Source: Planctomycetaceae bacterium (GTDB lineage: Bacteria > Planctomycetota > Planctomycetia > Pirellulales > Pirellulaceae). Taken from it: a stretch of 5,043 nt of DNA. The stretch covers positions 1 to 5,043 of the forward strand of contig REEF01000396.1 in assembly GCA_007695205.1 (NCBI GenBank), read 5' to 3'. Below, in pieces: positions 1 through 5,043 of the stretch. The stretch's first letter is position 1; the number at the start of each line of letters is the position of its first letter. The notes under the pieces were generated by a model. The model was not told the origin of the DNA and did not search any database. It worked only from the letters and a program-made list of their open reading frames with translations. The position numbers and the translations under genes were made by a program.

Positions 1-1
1 G

Positions 2-21
2 CTAAGCGGCAGGCCGCTTGG
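2..21 (-). terminator. Possible terminator hairpin downstream of the siroheme reductase gene
   Basis: A stem of six Watson-Crick pairs (AAGCGG against CCGCTT) with the 4-base loop CAGG can be extended by a G-T pair and a C-G pair. It starts about 20 bases past the stop codon of the minus-strand gene, where a terminator would be expected. No T tract can be seen on the minus-strand side because the window ends there, so intrinsic termination is not shown. It could also be a chance palindrome in GC-rich DNA or part of a feature to the left. Confidence 0.25.
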
Positions 22-41
22 TGTCCGCGACCCCATGGCTC

Positions 42-701
42 TCACAATCCGACGGCCTCCTCCAAATCGGTCAATCCGAGTCGTTCGATCATCTTGCCCA
101 TGCGTTCCTTGGGCTCGGCGTTCGAGCGATAATACTCGATGATCCGATCGATGATCGCCAACGCCTCTTCCGTATCGATCCGCTGCACCAGGACCTCGCC
201 GATGCGCGGCGTGGTACCACCATTGCCACCAACGTAGACTCGCCAACCTTTCAAAGTACCGACCAGCCCGATGTCTTTGAAACTGGTTTCGCCGCATTGA
301 TTCGGGCAGCCGCTGACGCCGAACTTGACCTTGCCGGGCAACTGCATCCCGTGGAAGCGGGAATCAAGCGTCATCCCCAAGCCCAGGCTGTCCTGCTGGC
401 CCCGCTTGCAATACGTGGTCCCCGGGCATGCCTTGATGCTGCGGACGCAAATGCCGACTACACTGCCCGGATCCATGCCCAGATCGGCCCAAACCCGATC
501 GACATCCTCTTCCTTGATCCCCAACAGCGCGATCCGCGCGGCGCTGGTGATCTTGATCTGCGGGATCTGATACCGTTCGGCCACCTCGGCGATCTTTCGC
601 AACGTCTCCGCCGTCACCACCCCACAAGGAATGTGCGGTGCGATTCCGTAAGTCTCACGGTCGCGTTGAAGAACCACTCCCTTTTCGCCATCGTTCAGCA
701 T
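42..701 (-). CDS. Half-length nitrite/sulfite reductase family siroheme-[4Fe-4S] protein
   Basis: This 219-residue cytoplasmic protein carries one copy of the siroheme reductase fold: a ferredoxin-like half-domain at about residues 15-75, then the siroheme/4Fe-4S domain at about 85-195. The cluster ligands are clear: C92 and C98 (C-x5-C in ACPGTTYCKRG), then C132 and C136 (C-x3-C in SGCPNQCGE). This is the family signature in which the last cysteine bridges the cluster and siroheme. K124 and K126 in LPGKVKFGVSGC match the paired lysines that contact the anion in sulfite reductase, and R56 and R87 are candidate anion-binding arginines. Full-size NirA, CysI and NirB enzymes are much longer, with two such repeats or added FAD domains. 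This protein is closer in size to the small monomeric assimilatory-type sulfite reductases. The natural substrate (nitrite, sulfite or another) and electron donor cannot be read from the sequence. No signal peptide or membrane segment is present. The ATG at 701 is supported by GAGGA six bases upstream. The gene is divergent from uvrA. Confidence 0.88.
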   Translation of the reverse strand: MLNDGEKGVVLQRDRETYGIAPHIPCGVVTAETLRKIAEVAERYQIPQIKITSAARIALLGIKEEDVDRVWADLGMDPGSVVGICVRSIKACPGTTYCKRGQQDSLGLGMTLDSRFHGMQLPGKVKFGVSGCPNQCGETSFKDIGLVGTLKGWRVYVGGNGGTTPRIGEVLVQRIDTEEALAIIDRIIEYYRSNAEPKERMGKMIERLGLTDLEEAVGL

Positions 702-707
702 CGCATG

Positions 708-712
708 TCCTC
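708..712 (-). promoter_or_regulatory. Ribosome binding site of the siroheme reductase gene
   Basis: GAGGA on the minus strand, six bases before the ATG at 701. It decides the start, because another ATG at 706 is out of frame and lies only one base from this motif. Confidence 0.7.
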
Positions 713-740
713 ATTTCTATCATTTGTTCCTGCATCGGCC

Positions 741-763
741 ACAGTCCCAACCGTGGGGACTGT
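741..763 (-). repeat. Perfect 8-bp stem-loop in the predicted leader of the siroheme reductase mRNA
   Basis: ACAGTCCC (741-748) pairs exactly with GGGACTGT (756-763) across a 7-base loop. The right arm overlaps the palindrome CTGTACAG (760-767). Its centre lies about 50 bases upstream of the ATG at 701, inside the leader predicted from the promoter at 851-880. It could be a leader RNA element, a repressor operator, or a solitary REP-like palindrome. The sequence does not distinguish these, but a perfect 8-bp stem is unlikely to be random noise. Confidence 0.5.
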
Positions 764-812
764 ACAGAAGAACTACTCACCGCTCGAAACCCGGCGTCGC
801 AGCCCATCGAGC

Positions 813-825
813 CATCGGCCCGATG
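813..825. repeat. 13-bp dyad CATCGG-C-CCGATG near the predicted transcription start
   Basis: Two perfect 6-base half-sites flank one central base. It lies about 20-30 bases downstream of the transcription start inferred from the leftward promoter at 851-880, a position where a repressor could act. The half-site motif CATCGGC also occurs at 733-739. No regulator can be named, and GATCGG-like words are common across this window, so this may be chance. Confidence 0.25.
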
Positions 826-850
826 CTGACGGCCCCAGTGCCTGCCTGCA

Positions 851-880
851 AATCTAAACCCCAGGGGCGGGCCATGTCAA
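851..880 (-). promoter_or_regulatory. Candidate sigma70-type promoter for the siroheme reductase gene
   Basis: On the minus strand a consensus -35 box TTGACA (880-875) is followed after 18 bp by TAGATT (856-851), which matches the -10 consensus at four of six positions. A 17-bp spacing would give TTAGAT, a poorer match. Transcription would start near 844, giving a leader of roughly 140 bases that contains the 813-825 dyad and the 741-763 stem-loop. The -35 box is perfect but the -10 is mediocre, and promoter rules in planctomycetes are less well defined, so this is a moderate prediction. Confidence 0.45.
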
Positions 881-914
881 CACATTCCGGTCTGTTTCTA
901 GGGGTGGGGAGCAT

Positions 915-978
915 TGGGGTCAGACCCTGTTTTCAGGCTTTCGCGTTTCTGTTGTGCCGGTTAACAGGGTCTGCCCCA
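915..978. repeat. REPIN-like inverted repeat element (paired REP sequences)
   Basis: TGGGGTCAGACCCTGTT (915-931) is matched in inverted orientation by 963-978. The two arms differ by a single inserted T (position 920), with a 31-base spacer between them. The left arm also contains its own small palindrome, GGGTC-A-GACCC (917-927), and the right arm has the corresponding GGG/CCC pairs. Two inverted copies of a short, self-complementary, G-rich unit in an intergenic region is the layout of REPINs, non-autonomous elements mobilised by RAYT (IS200-like Y1) transposases. From memory, GGGTCAGACCC-type ends are often seen beside such transposase genes, but that was not checked. No transposase gene is in this window. 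The alternative is a bidirectional hairpin terminator, although no gene ends next to it. Confidence 0.6.
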
Positions 979-1025
979 CGGTTCTCGGTTCTCCCCAAGG
1001 TTTTCCGCGGCATCTTGCTGGTCGG

Positions 1026-1050
1026 TCCGGGATCTGTTAGTTTCCGGGAT
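1026..1050 (+). repeat. Direct repeat TCCGGGAT, spaced 17 bp apart, upstream of uvrA
   Basis: TCCGGGAT occurs at 1026-1033 and again at 1043-1050, start to start 17 bp, ending 35 bp before the uvrA ATG. Tandem half-sites in this position could be a regulator site, for example for DNA-damage control, but the motif matches no LexA box I know. It could be chance. Confidence 0.25.
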
Positions 1051-1085
1051 TTCCCATTGGCAAACCGAGACCGATCGGGCAAGCG

Positions 1086-3971
1086 ATGTCCAGCTCTGCA
1101 CCCCACGGGTTACTGACCGGACCGTATGACGCGTTCCGTCCGGAAGACGACGCGAAATCGATCCGCATTCGCGGGGCCCGGATGCACAACCTGAAGAATC
1201 TGGATCTGGACATCCCGCGAGAACAATTGGTGGTGATCACGGGGCCCAGCGGGTCGGGCAAAAGCAGCCTGGCGTTCGACACGCTGTACGCCGAGGGCCA
1301 ACGTCAGTACATCGAGAGCCTGTCGGTGTACGCGCGTCAGTTCTTGAACCAGATGCAGCGACCGGACGTCGATCTGATCGAAGGCTTGCAGCCCACGATC
1401 TGCATCGATCAACGTCCCGGCAACGCAAATCCTCGCAGCACGCTGGCCACCGTGACCGAGATTTACGATTACCTGCGTCTGCTGATGGCTCGCGTTGGGC
1501 AAGCTTCCTGCTACCAGTGCGGTCACCCTATCCGGCAGCAATCGCCCGATCAGATCCTGGACTCGCTGATGAGCATGCCCGAGGGGACCAAGGTGATGAT
1601 CCTGGCACCGCTGGTCCATGGGCGGCGCGGCAAGCACGAGGAGGTGTTTGCCAGGATCCGGAAAGCCGGATTTGTCCGGGTCCGCGTCGACGGTCGGATC
1701 TACGACCTGGACAATGCTCCCGAGCTATCTACCCGCCAGTTGCACGACATCGATGCGGTGGTCGATCGTGTGATCGTCCGGCAGGGATCGGCATCGCGGA
1801 TCGGTGAATCATTGCGGCTGGCGCTGCGGCATGGAGAAGGGGTCGCGACCGCCTGCTACCTGGATGTGCAGGCTGCCGATCCCCAACAGCCTCAGGGCGT
1901 CTGGCGCGATCGTTTGTTCAGCACGCGATATGCGTGTCCGCATTGCGATATCAGCTTGGCGGAACTCGAGCCGCGGACGTTCAGCTTCAACAGTCCCTAC
2001 GGGGCTTGTCCCACATGCGCCGGGCTGGGCTGTCTGGAACAATTCGATCCCGAACTGGTCGTACCGGATCGCTCGTTGAGCCTTTCCGGCGGCGCCGTGG
2101 CTCCGTGGAAAGGTTTCACCCCTGCCGTCGCCCGAAAGCATGCCAAGCAGGCAACGGCCCTGTTGCAGTCCTGCGGCGCCGATCCCGAGACGCCTCTGGA
2201 CCAGTTGGAACCCACGGTCCTGCAGACGCTGCTCGACGGTTCGGGCAAATCGCCCGGCATCCTGACGATGCTGCAAAAACAGTTGGTGACCGAAACGAAC
2301 GAAGAGCGGCTGGAACTGCTGGGCCGGTATCGGGGCTTGGTCTCCTGCCCGCAATGCGGCGGTTCGCGGTTGCGTCCGGAAGCCAATTTCGTCTTCCTGG
2401 GCGAGAAGAGCATCCACGAGATCTGTGGACTGGCGGTGGGCGAGGCCGAGGCGTTTTTCGCGGGCTTGACGGTACCTGACGAATCCCGGCCCGTCGCCGA
2501 ACCGTTGGTCGCCGAGATCCGGAAGCGGCTGCAGTTCCTGATCAAGGTCGGCGCGGATTATCTGACCCTGCGACGCGCTGCCGATACGCTCAGCGGCGGG
2601 GAATTGCAGCGAGTCCGCTTGGCAACCAGCATCGGATCGGCACTGGTCGGCGTCTGCTACGTGTTGGACGAACCATCGATCGGCCTGCATCCCCGTGATA
2701 ACCGGCGATTGATCGAAGCCCTGCGGGACTTGCAACGCCAGGGCAATACGGTGCTGGTTGTCGAGCATGACGAGGCCATGATGCGACAAGCGGACCGCTT
2801 GATCGACATGGGCCCCGCTGCCGGCGCGGCGGGCGGCCAGATCGTTGCGCAGGGCACGCCCGAGGAAGTCACCAGCGACAGCCATTCGATCACCGGACAG
2901 TACCTGAGCGGCCGGCAGCAAATCCCGCGCCCCGCGAGTCGGCGACGCGTGACCAAGTCGCGTTCGCTGATCCTGGAAGGTGTCACCACCAACAATCTGC
3001 AATCGATCGATGTCTCGTTTCCCCTGGGCGTGCTGATCTGTGTGACCGGGGTCAGCGGGTCGGGCAAGAGTTCGCTGGTCAACGAAACCCTGGCGCGAGC
3101 CGTCCGCCGCCGATTGGGCCACGCCGTCCCGCGTCCGGGCTCGTTTCGCAGTCTGCGAGGCACCAGCCAGATCGACAAGCTGATCCCCGTCGACCAATCC
3201 CCGATCGGCCGCACGCCGCGCAGCACGCCAGCGACGTATATCGGGGCGTTCGACGAAATCCGCAAAGTCTTCGCGGGCACTCGCGAGGCAAAGCAGCGCG
3301 GCTTTCGGGCCAGTCGATTCAGCTTTAATGTCAAAGGCGGACGATGCGAAACCTGCCTGGGGCACGGCCTGCAGAAGATCGAGATGAACTTCCTGCCCGA
3401 CCTGTACGTGACGTGCAGCGAGTGTCAGGGGAAACGGTTCAACCGCCAGACCCTGCAAATTCGATATCGCGACCGGTCGATCGCTGATGTTCTGGAGATG
3501 TCGATCGAGGACGCGACCGAATTCTTCGAGAATTTCTCCGCGATCCGACGCCTTCTGCAGTGCTTCTGCGACGTCGGACTGGGCTACCTGAGTCTTGGCC
3601 AACCCTCGACGACCCTTTCGGGCGGCGAGGCCCAGCGGATCAAGCTGGCTGCAGAATTGGCCCGCGTCGATACGGGCAAGACCCTGTATGTGCTGGACGA
3701 ACCGACCACCGGGTTGCACTTCGACGACATCCGCAAACTACTGGAAGTGCTCAGCCAACTGGTCGACCGAGGCAATACGGTGATCGTCATCGAACACAAT
3801 CTGGACGTGATCAAAACGGCCGATTGGATCATCGACTTGGGACCCGGGGGCGGCGCGGCCGGGGGACGTGTCATGGCCGTAGGGACGCCCGAGGAAATCG
3901 CGGCTCTGCCTGATAACTTCACCGGGCAGTATCTACACCCCCTGCTGAACGGGAAACAGCAGGCTCGTTGA
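1086..3971 (+). CDS. uvrA: UvrA, excinuclease ABC subunit A (961 aa)
   Basis: UvrA is the cytoplasmic DNA-binding ATPase of nucleotide excision repair. As a dimer it scans for distorting lesions and loads UvrB, which then recruits UvrC to cut. Two ABC modules are complete. Module I has Walker A GPSGSGKS at 53-60, signature LSGGELQ at 502-508 and Walker B YVLDEPSIGLH at 525-535. Module II has Walker A GVSGSGKS at 655-662, signature LSGGEAQ at 844-850 and Walker B YVLDEPTTGLH at 868-878. The UvrB-binding region (about 140-260) is present, which separates it from UvrA2-type paralogues that lack it. Zinc ligands are C284/C287/C308/C311 and C754/C757/C777/C780; further CxxC pairs lie at 142/145 and 421/424. 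Length is close to the usual 940-960. The insertion domain (about 338-420) looks roughly 20 residues shorter than in E. coli, and the first signature has Leu where E. coli has Ala. The N-terminus carries about 24 extra residues, but no in-frame ATG, GTG or TTG offers a better start. No Shine-Dalgarno is visible. Confidence 0.96.
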   Translation: MSSSAPHGLLTGPYDAFRPEDDAKSIRIRGARMHNLKNLDLDIPREQLVVITGPSGSGKSSLAFDTLYAEGQRQYIESLSVYARQFLNQMQRPDVDLIEGLQPTICIDQRPGNANPRSTLATVTEIYDYLRLLMARVGQASCYQCGHPIRQQSPDQILDSLMSMPEGTKVMILAPLVHGRRGKHEEVFARIRKAGFVRVRVDGRIYDLDNAPELSTRQLHDIDAVVDRVIVRQGSASRIGESLRLALRHGEGVATACYLDVQAADPQQPQGVWRDRLFSTRYACPHCDISLAELEPRTFSFNSPYGACPTCAGLGCLEQFDPELVVPDRSLSLSGGAVAPWKGFTPAVARKHAKQATALLQSCGADPETPLDQLEPTVLQTLLDGSGKSPGILTMLQKQLVTETNEERLELLGRYRGLVSCPQCGGSRLRPEANFVFLGEKSIHEICGLAVGEAEAFFAGLTVPDESRPVAEPLVAEIRKRLQFLIKVGADYLTLRRAADTLSGGELQRVRLATSIGSALVGVCYVLDEPSIGLHPRDNRRLIEALRDLQRQGNTVLVVEHDEAMMRQADRLIDMGPAAGAAGGQIVAQGTPEEVTSDSHSITGQYLSGRQQIPRPASRRRVTKSRSLILEGVTTNNLQSIDVSFPLGVLICVTGVSGSGKSSLVNETLARAVRRRLGHAVPRPGSFRSLRGTSQIDKLIPVDQSPIGRTPRSTPATYIGAFDEIRKVFAGTREAKQRGFRASRFSFNVKGGRCETCLGHGLQKIEMNFLPDLYVTCSECQGKRFNRQTLQIRYRDRSIADVLEMSIEDATEFFENFSAIRRLLQCFCDVGLGYLSLGQPSTTLSGGEAQRIKLAAELARVDTGKTLYVLDEPTTGLHFDDIRKLLEVLSQLVDRGNTVIVIEHNLDVIKTADWIIDLGPGGGAAGGRVMAVGTPEEIAALPDNFTGQYLHPLLNGKQQAR

Positions 3972-3985
3972 CCCGTCCATCAACG
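3941..3985 (+). terminator. Two tandem stem-loops straddling the uvrA stop codon
   Basis: CCTGCTG (3941-3947) pairs with CAGCAGG (3957-3963) around a 9-base loop within the last uvrA codons. CGTTGA (3966-3971, containing the TGA stop) pairs with TCAACG (3980-3985) around an 8-base loop. Neither is followed by a T tract, so this is not a classic intrinsic terminator. It may protect the 3' end or slow readthrough into glk. A weaker 6-bp pairing (3985-3990 with 4012-4017) follows. Confidence 0.3.
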
Positions 3986-4043
3986 GTGGTTGGTTCGAGA
4001 GATTGGGCGGGACCACCACTGCACATCTCTGTGGGAAATCGAT

Positions 4044-4049
4044 ACACTA
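4044..4049 (+). promoter_or_regulatory. Weak candidate -10 box for glk
   Basis: TACACT matches the TATAAT consensus at four of six positions. It lies 27 bp before the glk ATG, which would give a short leader containing the ribosome binding site. No convincing -35 box is found at the right distance, so glk may instead be read from uvrA transcripts across the 105-bp gap. Confidence 0.2.
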
Positions 4050-4065
4050 TGTCTTCCCCATGCAA

Positions 4066-4071
4066 AAGGAG
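4066..4071 (+). promoter_or_regulatory. Ribosome binding site of glk
   Basis: AAGGAG is separated by five bases from the ATG at 4077. It selects this start over ATGs at 4049 and 4060, which are out of frame with the glucokinase reading frame. Confidence 0.8.
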
Positions 4072-4076
4072 CAACC

Positions 4077-5043
4077 ATGATTCTGGCGGGTGATATCGGT
4101 GGTACCAACACGCGGCTGGCCATCGTCGAACGTGACGACCAGCGACGACTGCGAATCGTCGTCGAATCCACGTTCAAGAGCGCTCAATACGAGGGGTTGC
4201 ATTTGATCGTCCGCGAATTCCTCGAGCGCCAGGAGAGCCGCCCACAGGCGGCCTGTTTCGGCGTGGCGGGACCCGTGCATGCGAACCGATGCAAGACGAT
4301 GAACTTAAGCTGGATCGTCGATGCGGCCGAATTGGCTGCCGATTCCCACATCCCGCACGTAGCCGTGATCAATGACCTGGAGGCCAATGGCTATGGGATC
4401 TCGTGCCTGGAAGAACGAGATTTCTACCTGATCAATCCCGGGGACCCGCAAGCGGCGGGGCACGGCGCCGTCGTCTCGCCGGGTACCGGACTGGGCGAGG
4501 CCGGCCTGTTTTGGGATGGTTCGCGTTACATCCCGATCCCGACCGAAGGAGGCCATACCGACTACGGCCCCCGCACGCCGCTGGAGTACGAACTGGGACA
4601 GTATCTGAATCCGAAATATGACCACCTGAGCTACGAACGGATCGTTTCGGGGCCCGGTCTGGTCAATATCTACCAATTCCTGCTGGACACAGATCGCGGC
4701 GCCCAGCCCGATTGGCTGGCCGCGGAACTACAGGAGGCGGACGACAAGGCGGCGGTGATCTCCAATGCGGGGATGGCAGGGAAGTGTCCGGTTTGCGAGT
4801 GGACGCTGGATATTTTCTTGAGTCTATTTGGCGCCGAGGCGGGTAACGTGGCCATGACTTTTATGGCACGCGGTGGTGTTTGGCTGGGCGGCGGGATCGT
4901 CGTCAAGATTTTGCCACGCCTGAAATCGACGTCCCATTTCCTGGACGGATTCACCTCGAAAGGCCGCTTGCGACGCGTGATGGAAAAGATCCCCGTCCGC
5001 GTGATCCTGAACGACAAGACAGCGCTGTTGGGCGCCGCCAGTT
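4077..5043 (+). CDS. glk: Glucokinase (Glk, bacterial hexokinase family), 3' end cut by window edge
   Basis: Glk phosphorylates glucose to glucose-6-phosphate with ATP in the cytoplasm, feeding glycolysis. The frame stays open through the window's end, giving 322 residues with no stop. E. coli Glk has 321 in total, and alignment of the visible LNDKTALLGAAS end suggests that only about 10-20 residues are missing. The phosphate-binding loop GDIGGTN is at residues 5-11 and the second ATP-contact motif SPGTGLG at 134-140. The catalytic base region is N99-D100 (INDLEANGYG). Glucose ligands E157 and H160 lie in TEGGH, and E187 lies in YERIVSGPGLVN; all match the E. coli positions. The C237-x-x-C240 pair corresponds to a CxxC also present in E. 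coli Glk, and the GGVWLGGGI motif (266-274) follows. No ROK-type zinc motif (CxCGxxGC) is present, so this is not a ROK kinase. The gene lies 105 bp downstream of uvrA on the same strand, with no functional link evident. Substrate preference for glucose is inferred from the family. Confidence 0.93.
   Translation, partial: MILAGDIGGTNTRLAIVERDDQRRLRIVVESTFKSAQYEGLHLIVREFLERQESRPQAACFGVAGPVHANRCKTMNLSWIVDAAELAADSHIPHVAVINDLEANGYGISCLEERDFYLINPGDPQAAGHGAVVSPGTGLGEAGLFWDGSRYIPIPTEGGHTDYGPRTPLEYELGQYLNPKYDHLSYERIVSGPGLVNIYQFLLDTDRGAQPDWLAAELQEADDKAAVISNAGMAGKCPVCEWTLDIFLSLFGAEAGNVAMTFMARGGVWLGGGIVVKILPRLKSTSHFLDGFTSKGRLRRVMEKIPVRVILNDKTALLGAAS

Larger units (their letters stand above)
702..1085. 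other. Divergent intergenic region of 384 bp between the siroheme gene and uvrA
   Basis: No convincing gene is seen here on either strand; the open frames that cross it lack a ribosome binding site and resemble no known family. From left to right it holds the siroheme gene's ribosome binding site, an 8-bp stem-loop (741-763), a 13-bp dyad (813-825), a candidate leftward promoter (851-880), a REPIN-like inverted repeat (915-978) and a short direct repeat (1026-1050). No strong promoter could be picked for uvrA: TTGCTG at 1015-1020 followed by TAGTTT at 1038-1043 is only a weak match. No tRNA or known riboswitch fold was recognised. Confidence 0.7.

Noticed and set aside
18..857. A 279-codon plus-strand open frame opposite the siroheme reductase gene
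   Set aside because: It is the antisense shadow of a gene with intact cluster motifs, it continues through the promoter and hairpin region, and its product resembles no family.
859..867. CCCCAGGGG palindrome
   Set aside because: Short and low complexity; it lies in the spacer of the candidate leftward promoter and has no supporting partner site.
1015..1043. TTGCTG - 17 bp - TAGTTT as a uvrA promoter
   Set aside because: Each box matches the consensus at only three of six positions, which is near random expectation.
724..1116. A 130-codon plus-strand open frame across the intergenic region, overlapping the uvrA start
   Set aside because: It crosses the REPIN-like element and the predicted leftward promoter, has no ribosome binding site and shows no family resemblance.
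1809..3719. A 636-codon open frame antisense to uvrA
   Set aside because: It lies wholly opposite a clear uvrA gene. Its translation is rich in Q, R, A and D with no recognisable domain, as expected from the complement of GC-rich codons. No ribosome binding site was noted.
3985..4017. GGTGGT/ACCACC inverted repeat between uvrA and glk as a terminator
   Set aside because: Only six pairs, with a loop of over 20 bases and no T tract; too weak to call.
1..5043. A multi-gene novel system (defence, mobile or biosynthetic) spanning the window
   Set aside because: The three genes are recognisable and functionally unrelated, no transposase, nuclease, toxin or CRISPR repeat is seen, and the gene spacing does not suggest a joint operon.

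Overview
The window is GC-rich bacterial chromosomal DNA with three protein-coding genes, one on the minus strand and two on the plus strand, separated by a gene-free stretch of about 380 bp. A planctomycete of the Pirellulaceae type (Rhodopirellula and relatives) is my best guess at the source. The guess rests on overall base and codon flavour, the absence of a Shine-Dalgarno sequence before uvrA, and the style of the UvrA and glucokinase proteins. It is an inference and has not been tested by any search.

Positions 1-701 hold a half-length siroheme/4Fe-4S protein of the nitrite/sulfite reductase family on the minus strand, complete with its stop codon and a good ribosome binding site. A small GC-rich hairpin lies just past its stop. 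Positions 702-1085 are an intergenic region between two divergent genes. It holds a plausible sigma70-type promoter for the siroheme gene (TTGACA, 18 bp, TAGATT). It also has a perfect 8-bp stem-loop that would lie in that gene's leader RNA, a 13-bp dyad, a 64-bp inverted-repeat element resembling a REPIN (paired REP sequences related to RAYT transposases), and a short direct repeat close to the uvrA start.

Positions 1086-3971 encode a full-length UvrA, the damage-recognition ATPase of nucleotide excision repair. Both ABC ATPase modules, the UvrB-binding region and the zinc modules are present. Its insertion domain looks shorter than that of E. coli UvrA. Two consecutive short stem-loops straddle its stop codon.

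Positions 4077-5043 encode a hexokinase-type bacterial glucokinase (Glk) that runs off the right edge after 322 codons, probably lacking only its last 10-20 residues. All catalytic residues are visible.

The three genes belong to unrelated processes: siroheme redox chemistry, DNA repair and sugar phosphorylation. Nothing suggests that they work as one system. I see no CRISPR array, tRNA, rRNA, transposase gene or defence cassette. The most interesting non-coding items are the REPIN-like element and the leader hairpin of the siroheme gene.
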